Source of the DNA: an uncultured Oscillospiraceae bacterium
GTDB taxonomy: Bacteria; Bacillota; Clostridia; Oscillospirales; Ruminococcaceae
DNA: 34,304 nucleotides
Direction: 5' to 3'
Assembly: GCA_949741215.1 (NCBI GenBank)
Contig: CATJLA010000108.1
Coordinates: 1-34,304, forward strand
A model generated the notes under the pieces. That model was not told the DNA's origin. It was given only the letters and a program-made list of their open reading frames with translations, and did no database searches. A program made the translations under genes and the position numbers. This document shows positions 1-7,465 of this stretch, one piece after another; the first letter of the stretch is position 1; each line of letters begins with the position of its first letter.

Positions 1-300
1 CATTCCGGCAAGGGCACTGCTGTGGGCCTCAAAGCGGTGGGGGTTCCGCTCCCCGTCCCGCCGGATATAGGGCCCCTGGGGGTTTTGGGGGTCCGGCCAC
101 CAGTAAGGCCCCTCGCTGAAATAATCATGAGCATCCCCGCTTGCCGCCGGAGAAGGGGTAAAGGTCACACTATACGGCCCGGACATCGCCTGCTTCTCGC
201 CTTTGGCGAGAAGGGCCTCCTTCAGCGCCCCGCCCTCAGGGGAGGCCAGCAGCTTTTCCAATTCCGCCGCCCGTCCCGGGGATAAAAAGATTCGTTCCAT
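1..300 (-). CDS. Alginate lyase family protein (5' part only; runs off the window)
   Basis: The first 100 codons of a minus-strand gene are visible, starting with ATG at 300 behind the ribosome binding site AGGAG. Residues from about 50 to 85 read HDYFSEGPYWWPDP followed by GPYIRRDG and NPH. This is the N-terminal signature of the alginate lyase / poly-uronate lyase family (Pfam alginate_lyase, PF05426), which cleaves uronic-acid polysaccharides by beta-elimination. There is no signal peptide, because the protein starts MERIFLSPG, so it may act on imported oligosaccharides in the cytoplasm. The catalytic residues lie outside the window, so the exact substrate (alginate, glucuronan or another uronate) cannot be told. 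The GH2 and GH106-like genes near 17-22 kb fit the same polysaccharide theme. Confidence 0.8.
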   Translation of the reverse strand, partial: MERIFLSPGRAAELEKLLASPEGGALKEALLAKGEKQAMSGPYSVTFTPSPAASGDAHDYFSEGPYWWPDPQNPQGPYIRRDGERNPHRFEAHSSALAGM

Positions 301-390
301 AAAAATCAGCTCCTTTTGAAAAAATTCGGCATCGCCTGCCGGTTCCTTCTCAAAAACAGAAATGAAAACATAGGGCCTCACCCACCGGCA

Positions 391-432
391 GAAAAAGCCC
401 CAAACAGCAGGAAAAACCGGCGTGTTTGGGGC
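391..432 (-). terminator. Intrinsic terminator of fakA
   Basis: A perfect 10-bp stem, GCCCCAAACA (397-406) with TGTTTGGGGC (423-432), is followed on the minus strand by a run of five T. It begins 12 nt after the fakA stop codon. It lies between fakA and the alginate-lyase-like gene on the same strand, so the two are probably separate transcripts. Confidence 0.85.
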
Positions 433-444
433 TGCATTCTGCTT

Positions 445-2133
445 TTATTCTACCGAAACCAGGAAGTAATAAACCGGCTGATTTCCCTCAATCAGCACCA
501 GCTCAATGCTGGAAGGCAGACGAGCCCGCAGAGCAGATTCCACCTTTTTGGCCTGCTCGGCAGAGATCTCCTCGCCGTAAATCAGGGTGATAAAGGAACT
601 TTCCTTGTTGGCTTTTATCAGGTTTTTCACCAGCCGGATACAAGCCTTGGTCAAATCCCGCTCCGTAAAGGTAAGACGGCCGTTTTCCATCCCCAGCAGG
701 TCTCCCCGCTTGATCTTGTAGCCATCATACTCCGAATCCCGGGCGGCAAAGGTAATCTGCCCGGAGCCAACCCGCTCCATAGCCTTATTCATGGCAAGGA
801 TATTATCATCCCGCCCGGCCTCCGGCTCAAAAGCCAGCATGGCAGAAAGCCCTTGAGGAATGGTACGGCTCTGCAGCACCCGAACAGTACGGTCCGCCAG
901 ACGGATGGTCTGCTCCGCCGCCATGATAATATTCTTGTTATTGGGCAGCACAAACACCGTTTTGGCCGGTACTGACTGGATTGCCCTGAGAATATCGTCA
1001 GTAGAGGGATTCATGGTCTGGCCGCCGCTTACAATTTTCTGTACGCCCAAGTCATAAAACAGCTTTTGTCCCCCGTCTCCGGCAGCAACAGCCACAAATC
1101 CGTACTCCATCTCCGGGTTAACCGGCGCATAGGGGAACTCATCTGCAGGGACGTCCTGCGTCCGGGCAGCATCCTGCACCTTTTTCTGCTGGGCGGCATG
1201 CTGTTCCCGCATGTTTTCAATCTTCATATTGGTTAAGGAACCGAACTTCAGCGCCTCCTGCAGCGCTTTGCCGGGATTATCGGTATGCACATGGCATTTG
1301 ATAATCTCCTCATCCTCCACCACAACCACACAGTCGCCGATTGACTCCAGATAGCCCCGCAGCTTCATGGAATCAGGCGTATCCTCCTGCTTGTTTACCA
1401 AAAATTCGGTGCAATAGGTAAAGTTGATCACTTCGTCATAAGCGCCGGCCGCGTTTACAAACTCGTCCTCCAGCTGGCTGCGGCTCTGGCGGATAACCTC
1501 CTCCTTCAAGGGTACAATCCCATTGCCGGCAAACACCTGTCCCATGCCCTCAAAGATAATCAACAGCCCCTTGCCGCCGGCATCCACCACACCTGCCTTT
1601 TTCAGGACAGGCAGCAGCTCCGGAGTCTGTTCCAACGCATCAGCCGCCGCACGAATAATAACTTCCCACAGGCTCCACAGGTCCGTCTCCGGATTCTCGT
1701 CCAAAAACACCTCGCCCTTTTCGGCAGCTAATCGGGCAACGGTTAAAATCGTGCCCTCGGTAGGCTTCATTACCGCCTTATAAGCCGCCTCCACGCCTAA
1801 GCCCAAGGCGGCGCACATCTCTTGAGGGGTAGGGCTGTTTTTTCCGGCCAAGCCCTTGGAAAAGCCCCGGAACAGCAGAGACAAAATCACCCCGGAGTTT
1901 CCCCTCGCTCCCCGCAGCAAGGCAGCGGCAGTAATGCTGGCGGCTTCCGGCACGGTGATATTCTCCCCGGCCTTTTCCAGCTCCCGCTTGGCGGCGCCTA
2001 TAGTCATAGACATATTGGTGCCGGTATCCCCATCCGGCACAGGAAAAACATTCAAAGCGTCAACCAGCTTTACCTGATTGGCTATGTTGTTGGCTGCTGA
2101 AATCACAGCGTCTCGCAGCAAAATTCCATTCAT
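445..2133 (-). CDS. fakA: Fatty acid kinase catalytic subunit FakA (DAK2/DhaL domain, YloV family)
   Basis: The protein has 562 residues, close to the usual FakA length of about 550. The N-terminal DhaL/DAK2 ATP-binding domain (about 1-200) carries the metal-binding motif NVFPVPDGDTGTNM near residues 29-42 and the glycine-rich RGARGNSGVILS near 75-85. The C-terminal half (about 300-562) is the FakA middle and C-terminal region. In the family, FakA phosphorylates fatty acids presented by a FakB (DegV) carrier protein so that exogenous fatty acids can enter phospholipid synthesis. No FakB gene is in the window. The Asp23/Gls24 gene (yloU) that often precedes it in Firmicutes is also absent. The ATG at 2133 has AGGAG about 11 nt upstream. 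The next gene upstream is more than 380 nt away, so it is probably transcribed alone. Confidence 0.9.
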   Translation of the reverse strand: MNGILLRDAVISAANNIANQVKLVDALNVFPVPDGDTGTNMSMTIGAAKRELEKAGENITVPEAASITAAALLRGARGNSGVILSLLFRGFSKGLAGKNSPTPQEMCAALGLGVEAAYKAVMKPTEGTILTVARLAAEKGEVFLDENPETDLWSLWEVIIRAAADALEQTPELLPVLKKAGVVDAGGKGLLIIFEGMGQVFAGNGIVPLKEEVIRQSRSQLEDEFVNAAGAYDEVINFTYCTEFLVNKQEDTPDSMKLRGYLESIGDCVVVVEDEEIIKCHVHTDNPGKALQEALKFGSLTNMKIENMREQHAAQQKKVQDAARTQDVPADEFPYAPVNPEMEYGFVAVAAGDGGQKLFYDLGVQKIVSGGQTMNPSTDDILRAIQSVPAKTVFVLPNNKNIIMAAEQTIRLADRTVRVLQSRTIPQGLSAMLAFEPEAGRDDNILAMNKAMERVGSGQITFAARDSEYDGYKIKRGDLLGMENGRLTFTERDLTKACIRLVKNLIKANKESSFITLIYGEEISAEQAKKVESALRARLPSSIELVLIEGNQPVYYFLVSVE

Positions 2134-2336
2134 TACGAAATACTCTCCTCTTTTTGCTCACTCAGGCAGAACTGCCCGGAAAATGCCTTCTGAAAAAACG
2201 GTGAGATTATTTACAGAATGCCAGATATCTTGCAAAATGTCAAGAAGTTTCTCCGGTCTTGCCCCATGCCAATGCCTATTTTCCAGGGACGTCCCGGGCA
2301 GACGGGTCTGTGCGCTCCCAGACAAGCTGCATAGGT

Positions 2337-2365
2337 ATTATATAGTATAACATAAATTTTCTAAA
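2337..2365 (-). promoter_or_regulatory. Candidate promoter of fakA
   Basis: On the minus strand there is TTTAGA (2360-2365), 17 nt, then a perfect TATAAT (2337-2342). Transcription would start about 200 nt before fakA. A perfect TTGACA at 2238-2243 has no fitting -10 box. I see no gene in the 380-nt stretch 2134-2514, only this promoter and one copy of the dispersed GGGACGTCCC motif (2286-2295). Confidence 0.5.
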
Positions 2366-2514
2366 AAGTATTTACGAATTTTGAATATTCCTGAAAAAGT
2401 TCTGCTTTTAGGGCTTATTTCTGTTTCATTTTCTAAAATCTATGCCATTGCGGCTTTTTTCGGTCTAACAAAACAGGCTTACACCAAATTTTCTCTTACG
2501 CACCCTTACCGGGG

Positions 2515-3165
2515 TTACAATGCCTCCCCCAAACAAATCTTCAGCAGCTGCTCCGGCGTATCCACAAAATAATCCGCCCCTGCCAGCATATCCCTCTCCC
2601 GAAATCCCCAGGTCACCGCTGCACAGGGCACCTTGGCGTTCCCGGCAGTAGCCACATCCACCTCTGAATCTCCCACATACAGGCATGATCCCGTCAGCTG
2701 CTCCATCATCTGCCATAAATGCTCCGGCGCGGGCTTCCGGGGCAGGCCGTCCCGTTCTCCCTCCGCCATGGTCAGCAGCTCCCCAAAAAGAATTTTACAC
2801 AAGGCCTTTACCGCAAAATCCGGTTTATTCGAGAGCACCGCCGTTCTCACTCCTGCCGTTTTCAAAGCGGCCAACAGCTCCATAATCCCGGGATAAACCT
2901 TCGCCTTGCCGGGCAAAATCCCCCTATAAATCTCCTGAAACCGCGCCACGCAGCGGCTGACCAGCTCCTCCTGCCCCTGCACGGCTTCCGGCAAAGCATT
3001 TTGAATCAAATACCTTGCCCCATTGCCCAAAAAGCTCTGGATTTCCTCCTGCCTCCGCTGTGGAAAGCCCTGTTCCCGCAGCGTTTGGTTCGTGCTGTCG
3101 GTCAGGTCCTCCAAAGTATCCAGCAGGGTGCCGTCCAGATCAAAGATTACCGTTTGATATACCAT
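2515..3165 (-). CDS. HAD-superfamily phosphatase (phosphoglycolate phosphatase-like)
   Basis: This 216-residue protein has the three HAD motifs: FDLDGTLLDT (about residues 8-17) with the nucleophile aspartate, VLSNK (about 111-115) with the motif II serine, and YVGDSEVDV (about 163-171) with the acidic metal ligands. The helical cap between motifs I and II makes it subfamily IA, which includes phosphoglycolate phosphatase (Gph) and pyrophosphatase PpaX. These enzymes remove phosphate from small metabolites in the cytoplasm, and the substrate cannot be assigned from sequence. The ATG at 3165 has AAAGGA about 7 nt upstream. The gene is divergent from the GNAT gene. A second, less similar HAD gene lies at 22818-23489. 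Confidence 0.85.
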   Translation of the reverse strand: MVYQTVIFDLDGTLLDTLEDLTDSTNQTLREQGFPQRRQEEIQSFLGNGARYLIQNALPEAVQGQEELVSRCVARFQEIYRGILPGKAKVYPGIMELLAALKTAGVRTAVLSNKPDFAVKALCKILFGELLTMAEGERDGLPRKPAPEHLWQMMEQLTGSCLYVGDSEVDVATAGNAKVPCAAVTWGFRERDMLAGADYFVDTPEQLLKICLGEAL

Positions 3166-3194
3166 TTACAATCATCCTTTCGATAAAAAGGGTA

Positions 3195-3223
3195 TTTTCA
3201 TTTGTGTGAATTTTTGCTATACT
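3195..3223 (+). promoter_or_regulatory. Candidate promoter of the GNAT gene at 3356
   Basis: TTTTCA (3195-3200), 17 nt, then TATACT (3218-3223) preceded by TG to give an extended -10. It points toward the acetyltransferase gene 133 nt downstream. Confidence 0.55.
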
Positions 3224-3355
3224 GAAAGCAGAAAAAACCTTCCCCAAAGCTCTGCAAGGCCAAGCGGTGCTTCGTCCCCCAAAGCTGTTAGGACGGTACT
3301 GCCCTTTGCGGCCCAGGCGCTTTGAGGAAAAGCCGTGTGGAAAGAAGGAGAACTT

Positions 3356-3862
3356 ATGGAACCAAAAATTTGCTGGCAGCCGGTGCAGCCCCACCAGGTA
3401 GAAGCCCTTTGCCGGCTGGCAGCGGGCATTTGGCGGGAGCATTACGGCCAGCTTTTAGGAGAGCGTCAGATCAGCTATATGCTGGAGAAATTCCAGTCCC
3501 CTCAGGCGGTAAAGGAACAGCTTGCCGCCGGAAATTACCGCTATTACTTTGTGCAGGCAGAGGAAACCGCCGCCGGTTATGTGGGTATCCGGCTGGAGCC
3601 GGAGCAGAACAGCCTGTTTTTAAGCAAGCTGTACCTAAAAAAGGAGTATCGGGGGCAAAAGCTCGCCTCCAAAACCCTGGGCTTTTTGGAGCAGCTATGC
3701 CGGGAGCAGGGCCTCACCCGTATCTGGCTTACGGTAAACCGGGAGAATACAGGCTCCATAGCCGCCTATAAGGCCATGGGCTTTACGGTATTTCAGGAGG
3801 ACTGCACCGATATCGGCGAAGGCTTCGTCATGGATGATTTTTGGATGGAAAAAAGGCTGTAA
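3356..3862 (+). CDS. GNAT-family N-acetyltransferase
   Basis: The protein has 168 residues from the ATG at 3356, chosen because AAGGAG sits 7 nt upstream. An in-frame ATG seven codons earlier has no such site. The GNAT fold shows in the beta4 strand (SLFLSKLYLKKEYRG), the acetyl-CoA loop (EYRGQKLASKTLGFLEQ, in place of Q/RxxGxG/A), and the C-terminal NRENTGSIAAYKAMGF motif. That last motif is the usual helix and beta strand of small-molecule or protein N-acetyltransferases. The enzyme would move an acetyl group from acetyl-CoA to an amine, but the substrate is unknown. It has its own promoter and a strong terminator, so it is a single-gene unit. Confidence 0.85.
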   Translation: MEPKICWQPVQPHQVEALCRLAAGIWREHYGQLLGERQISYMLEKFQSPQAVKEQLAAGNYRYYFVQAEETAAGYVGIRLEPEQNSLFLSKLYLKKEYRGQKLASKTLGFLEQLCREQGLTRIWLTVNRENTGSIAAYKAMGFTVFQEDCTDIGEGFVMDDFWMEKRL

Positions 3863-3879
3863 CCCGCCTCAGCACTGTG

Positions 3880-3917
3880 AAAAGGCTTCCCTGCCGTTTG
3901 GAACAGGGAAGCCTTTT
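3880..3917. terminator. Bidirectional terminator between the GNAT and HIT genes
   Basis: A 13-bp perfect stem, AAAGGCTTCCCTG (3881-3893) with CAGGGAAGCCTTT (3904-3916), has a T-run on both strands. It lies between the stop codons of two convergent genes and can serve both. Confidence 0.9.
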
Positions 3918-3919
3918 TG

Positions 3920-4345
3920 TTACAGATTCGCTTTAATTTTTGCAATAATCTCAGCGTAGCCCTCTTCTGTAAGATACTTGGGAGGCTCCACATTCATCTC
4001 AAAGGTGCCGCCAAAGGTATGCCCGCCCTCCTGCTTAGGCACCAGATGGCAGTGGAGGTGAGGCAGCTTGTCGCTGTACATGCCATAGTTCATCTTTCTG
4101 GGGTTCACCGCTTTGGCAATGGCCTCGGCCGCCACCCGGATGTCCTTGGCAAAAGCGTTGGCATCCTCGTCGCTCAGCTCATAAAACTCATTGACATGAT
4201 CCTTGGCATATGCCACAATGCACCGTCCGTAGTAAGTTTGCTCCCGAAAAAGATACAGCTTGGAAACGCCCATGTCACAAATATAAAGCATCAGGCTGTC
4301 CAGCTTTTCGTTTTCCGAGCAGTACATGCAGTTAGGGTCTTTCAT
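3920..4345 (-). CDS. HIT-family protein (histidine triad nucleotide-binding hydrolase)
   Basis: The histidine triad HLHCHLVPK lies near residue 95 of this 141-residue protein. This is the catalytic HxHxH motif of HIT hydrolases and transferases, which cleave nucleoside phosphoramidates or dinucleotides. An N-terminal CMYC (residues 6-9) could bind zinc. The ATG at 4345 has AGGAGG 7 nt upstream; a longer in-frame reading starting at 4492 has no ribosome binding site and crosses the promoter. The Ap4A-hydrolase or phosphoramidase role is family knowledge, and the real substrate is unknown. Confidence 0.88.
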   Translation of the reverse strand: MKDPNCMYCSENEKLDSLMLYICDMGVSKLYLFREQTYYGRCIVAYAKDHVNEFYELSDEDANAFAKDIRVAAEAIAKAVNPRKMNYGMYSDKLPHLHCHLVPKQEGGHTFGGTFEMNVEPPKYLTEEGYAEIIAKIKANL

Positions 4346-4390
4346 CGCACATCCTCCTAAATACCCGCATAGGGCTTTCTTTTTGCCCTC

Positions 4391-4419
4391 ATTATAGCAA
4401 GTTTTCACCCAAGATGCAA
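4391..4419 (-). promoter_or_regulatory. Promoter of the HIT gene
   Basis: On the minus strand there is TTGCAT (4414-4419), 17 nt, then TATAAT (4391-4396) preceded by TG. Transcription would start about 40 nt before the ATG at 4345. The promoter separates this gene from the oadB-oadG unit upstream. Confidence 0.65.
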
Positions 4420-4442
4420 CAGCCCCAACGCATTTTTCTTCA

Positions 4443-4476
4443 GGACAAGGCAGCAAACTGACCGCCTGCAGCCCTG
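4443..4476. repeat. Diverged copy of the short element also at 12595-12628
   Basis: 34 nt align without gaps to 12595-12628, with 25 identical positions by eye. The shared core includes CTGAC, GCCTGC and GCCCTG. It lies between the oadG-like stop and the HIT promoter and can fold on itself (GGACAAGGCAGC with GCAGCCCTGTCC). Confidence 0.4.
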
Positions 4477-4498
4477 TCCCCAAGCCTTGCAAACATGT

Positions 4499-4633
4499 TT
4501 ATTGCTCCTCTTTGTCAACGGTTAATCTGGAAAGCAGCGTTACCACCAGCATAATTGCAATAATCACACCAAAAATGCCAAGCATCCCCAGCCCCATAAT
4601 CTCAAAGGACTGCATTAAAGCTTCCATATTCAT
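4499..4633 (-). CDS. OadG-like small subunit of a sodium-pump decarboxylase
   Basis: A 44-residue protein has one membrane segment (about residues 13-34, IMGLGMLGIFGVIIAIMLVV) followed by a short charged tail ending VDKEEQ. This is the layout of the gamma subunit (OadG/MmdD type), which anchors the soluble carboxyltransferase to the membrane subunit OadB. It is shorter than usual gamma subunits (about 80-130 residues) and lacks their proline/alanine linker. The ATG at 4633 has GGAG 10 nt upstream. It starts 19 nt after the oadB stop, so the two are in one operon. The assignment rests on the neighbour and topology, not on a diagnostic motif. Confidence 0.65.
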   Translation of the reverse strand: MNMEALMQSFEIMGLGMLGIFGVIIAIMLVVTLLSRLTVDKEEQ

Positions 4634-4652
4634 AAACAAAACGCTCCTTTTC

Positions 4653-5783
4653 TTATTTCAGCAGCATAGGCACCAGCTTCAGGATCATGCCGCCGGCCAC
4701 CACCGAGGCAATCTGTCCCGAAACATTCGCTCCAATCGCATGCATCAGGATATGATTCTGGTTATCCTCCTTCAGCGCCATTTTCTGCACCACCCGGGCA
4801 GACATGGGGAAGGCCGAAATGCCCGCCGCACCGATCATGGGATTCACCTTGTTTTTCATAAACAGGTTCAGCAGCTTGGCAAACAGCACGCCGGCAACGG
4901 TGTCAAACACAAAGGCAATCAAGCCCAAAGCCATAATCAGCAGGGTTTGCCAGGTAACAAACTGCTCTGCCCGCATGCTGAAGGAAATGGTAATCCCCAG
5001 CAGCAAAGTAACCAGGTTGGCAAGGGTACCTTGAGCCGTTTCGGAAAGCCGCTCCAAACAGCCGCATTCCCGCAGCAGGTTGCCAAACATCAAAAAGCCT
5101 ACCAGAGAAACGGAAGCCGGGGCGACAAAGCCGGCGATCATCGTCACCAGCACCGGGAACAGGATCCTGGTGGTTTTGGAAACGGATTTGGGATTGTAGG
5201 GCATCCGGATCATCCGTTCCTTTTTAGTGGTAACCAGCTTAATCGCCGCAGGCTGGATAATCGGCACCAACGCCATATAGGAGTAGGCGGCCACCGCAAT
5301 CGGGCCGATATAATTGGATTTAAGCACCTGAGAAACCAGGATAGAGGTAGGACCGTCCGCCGCGCCGATAATGCCGATAGAAGCAGCGTCTCTCAGATCA
5401 AAGCCAAACAGTACCGCCATGGTAATGGTAAAGAAGATACCAAACTGAGCGGCGGCGCCGAACAAAAACATCTTGGGATTGGAAAGCAGCGGGCCGAAGT
5501 CAATCATAGCGCCGATGCCGATAAACAAAAGGAGAGGCAACGCTTCTGAGGCTTCAATTCCCACCTCAAACAGCCACTGAATAATGCCCTGGGATTCCCC
5601 AACGCCTTCTATTGTTTGGGTAAGCACGCCGGAATCGGGCAGATTTACCAGAATAGAGCCAAAGCCCATAGGCAGCAGCAAAGCGGGCTCAAAGTCCTTT
5701 TTAATAGCGAGGTAGATTAAAATGCCGCCGATCACATACATCAAGCAGCTTTTCCAAAATAAGGGGTCACTAAAAAAATCCAT
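4653..5783 (-). CDS. oadB: Sodium ion-translocating decarboxylase beta subunit (OadB/MmdB/GcdB family)
   Basis: This 376-residue membrane protein has about nine hydrophobic segments. It carries the conserved motifs FIGIGAMIDFGPLL (near 100), SIGIIGAADGPTSI (near 155) with the aspartate used in sodium transport, and PMSARVVQKMA near the C-terminus. The family couples decarboxylation of oxaloacetate, methylmalonyl-CoA or glutaconyl-CoA to sodium export. No alpha or biotin-carrier gene is in the window, so the substrate is open. The ATG at 5783 follows GAAGGAGG by 8 nt. An upstream in-frame ATG at 5855 lies inside the leader terminator and is not the start. Expression appears to be controlled by the structured leader at 5832-5977. 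Confidence 0.9.
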   Translation of the reverse strand: MDFFSDPLFWKSCLMYVIGGILIYLAIKKDFEPALLLPMGFGSILVNLPDSGVLTQTIEGVGESQGIIQWLFEVGIEASEALPLLLFIGIGAMIDFGPLLSNPKMFLFGAAAQFGIFFTITMAVLFGFDLRDAASIGIIGAADGPTSILVSQVLKSNYIGPIAVAAYSYMALVPIIQPAAIKLVTTKKERMIRMPYNPKSVSKTTRILFPVLVTMIAGFVAPASVSLVGFLMFGNLLRECGCLERLSETAQGTLANLVTLLLGITISFSMRAEQFVTWQTLLIMALGLIAFVFDTVAGVLFAKLLNLFMKNKVNPMIGAAGISAFPMSARVVQKMALKEDNQNHILMHAIGANVSGQIASVVAGGMILKLVPMLLK

Positions 5784-5831
5784 GGGTATTCCTCCTTCAA
5801 TTATTTGCCCAAGGGCCCAACACAATAATAA

Positions 5832-5870
5832 AAGACCTATGTTCTTATTCTCCATAAGAACATAGGTCTT
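5832..5870 (-). terminator. Leader terminator (expression platform) upstream of oadB
   Basis: A perfect 16-bp stem, AAGACCTATGTTCTTA (5832-5847 in plus-strand reading) with its complement at 5855-5870 and a 7-nt loop, is followed on the minus strand by TTTTATTATT. The first arm transcribed (5870 downward) begins AAGACCTATG. The same bases form the closing helix of the aptamer-like fold at 5861-5977, so the two structures exclude each other. Confidence 0.85.
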
Positions 5871-5977
5871 GTCATTTCAAGCTAAACCAGTTTCCCTGCC
5901 GAAACAGGCATTCCGGCAAAAAACAGTGCTGTTGACTTAGCTCCAGAGAACATCTCTGCTGACTACTCCCCTAAGGC
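5861..5977 (-). promoter_or_regulatory. Candidate riboswitch, yybP-ykoY (Mn2+) type architecture
   Basis: The leader RNA reads CCUUAGG, GGAGUA, GUC at its 5' side and GAC, AAGA, CCUAUG at its 3' side. The outer and inner helices therefore pair across an internal loop of GGAGUA against AAGA. This matches the hallmark of yybP-ykoY manganese riboswitches, where GGGGAGUAG faces AAGACC. A hairpin (CAGAGA-UGU-UCUCUG) follows the first motif. A second arm carries GUCAACA opposite ACUGG, resembling the other conserved loop. Ligand binding would hold AAGACCUAUG in the aptamer and block the terminator, giving an ON switch. Known targets are metal transporters, so a sodium-pump gene is unusual. The Na+ (DUF1646) riboswitch class is an alternative that I cannot check from memory. 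Confidence 0.65.
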
Positions 5978-5996
5978 AAAATCCTCTTTATACCAT

Positions 5997-6024
5997 ATTA
6001 TAACAAGAAAGCCGGGAATGTCAA
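5997..6024 (-). promoter_or_regulatory. Promoter of the oadB leader
   Basis: A perfect TTGACA (6019-6024), 16 nt, then a perfect TATAAT (5997-6002) on the minus strand. RNA would start near 5990, about 15 nt before the aptamer-like fold, giving a leader of roughly 205 nt. Confidence 0.85.
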
Positions 6025-6193
6025 CCATTTTTTCCTTTTTCCAACGACGTCCCGCAAGCCCTAACCTCCCACCCTAACAAAACCTCACCCAAAGGCAGAA
6101 AAAAGCAAAAAAGCAGTCCCGTCGCCCCAAAAAAGATTTCACAAATAACCTCCCCCAACCCCCCAAAAATATACCTCCTCGCCATCAAAATCC

Positions 6194-6234
6194 GTCCCGC
6201 AGGGACACCACCCCTCTTCACTATTCACTATTCC
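6194..6234 (-). repeat. Short repeat element, copy 1 (GGAATAGTGAATAG plus hairpin)
   Basis: On the minus strand GGAATAGTGAATAG (6221-6234) is followed by GTGAAGAGGGGTGGT, a small hairpin (GTCCC-TGC-GGGAC at 6194-6206) and GGATTTTGATGG. The same 14 bases, then GGTTGGT, a hairpin and GATTGGAATG occur at 32065-32106. A 66-codon open frame here starts with GTG inside the repeat and shows no recognisable protein, so I do not call a gene in 6025-6240. Confidence 0.5.
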
Positions 6235-6283
6235 TTTTTACTTATATTGTATAGTCATATTATCGATGATGAAAAGGCTGTAG

Positions 6284-6955
<672 letters not shown>

Positions 6956-6976
6956 GCTTGGAGTATTTTTGCCGGC

Positions 6977-7065
6977 TTTACCGGTGCATTAACTTCCGAT
7001 GGTGCTTTACACTGACAGCGGGCATTTTGAGCCTGGGCGCTGCCCGGTGTAAGGCCACCGGTAAA
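6977..7065. repeat. Three-tier nested inverted repeat downstream of the recombinase
   Basis: Three sets of complementary arms are nested. The outer pair is TTTACCGGTG (6977-6986) with CACCGGTAAA (7056-7065), a perfect 10 bp. The middle pair is CTTTACAC (7005-7012) with GTGTAAGG (7047-7054), 8 bp with one G-T. The inner pair is CGGGCA (7019-7024) with TGCCCG (7041-7046), a perfect 6 bp. It could be a structured RNA, a recombination site or the 3' end of the recombinase transcript. There is no T-run, so it is not a simple terminator. Confidence 0.6.
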
Positions 7066-7103
7066 ACTAATTCCTTTCCCGTTCTGCTGCTTTGGGGACA
7101 TCT

Positions 7104-7128
7104 GCCGGGCCGGCGCTTCCGGCCCGGC
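7104..7128. repeat. GC-rich hairpin, possible weak terminator of the recombinase
   Basis: A perfect 10-bp stem GCCGGGCCGG / CCGGCCCGGC has a 5-nt loop and is followed on the plus strand by only TTGATTT. It lies 150 nt after the recombinase stop. Termination here is possible but not clear. Confidence 0.45.
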
Positions 7129-7159
7129 TTGATTTGGGGCTGGCTCTTAATGGAAGAAC

Positions 7160-7181
7160 AATTGTTTCACGTGAAACAATT
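7160..7181. other. parS centromere site (ParB/Spo0J binding)
   Basis: A 22-bp perfect palindrome contains TGTTTCACGTGAAACA (7163-7178), identical to the consensus parS of Bacillus subtilis and many other bacteria. ParB loads here and spreads to organise and segregate the origin region. It lies in a gene-free stretch. Chromosomal parS sites are usually near oriC, so the window is probably in the origin-proximal part of the chromosome. Confidence 0.9.
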
Positions 7182-7323
7182 TCTATCGTTCTTACCTTTC
7201 CTGCGGTTATCTGGTCCGCAATAGGATTTGGCCAAAAAAATTGCGGAAATACTGGAGCACACCTGCAAATTTATGGGCTTGCAGTTCCGTCCCGAAAGAA
7301 AAAACGGTTGATTTGCACCAACA

Positions 7324-7361
7324 AAAAACTGCTGCGAGGCTGAAATCCTGCAGCAGTTTTT
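7324..7361. terminator. Terminator between the recombinase region and purC
   Basis: A 12-bp perfect stem AAAAACTGCTGC (7324-7335) / GCAGCAGTTTTT (7350-7361) has T-runs on both strands. The purC stop is at 7466, so this probably ends the purC transcript from the minus side and any plus-strand transcript from the recombinase side. Confidence 0.85.
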
Positions 7362-7465
7362 ATTTTGGGGATGGTACAGCGCTATGAACAGGTTTTTGGT
7401 ATTTGGGAAGCATCAAAAAAGTATGCAGGCCCGCACGACGTCCCAAAAGGAGAAAACAGACTGCT

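Noticed and set aside
2238-2243. Perfect TTGACA in the fakA leader
   Set aside because: No -10 box at 16-18 nt, so it is unlikely to be a promoter.
6021-6221. 66-codon frame on the minus strand upstream of the recombinase
   Set aside because: It starts with GTG inside a repeat element, shows no family pattern and overlaps the oadB promoter.
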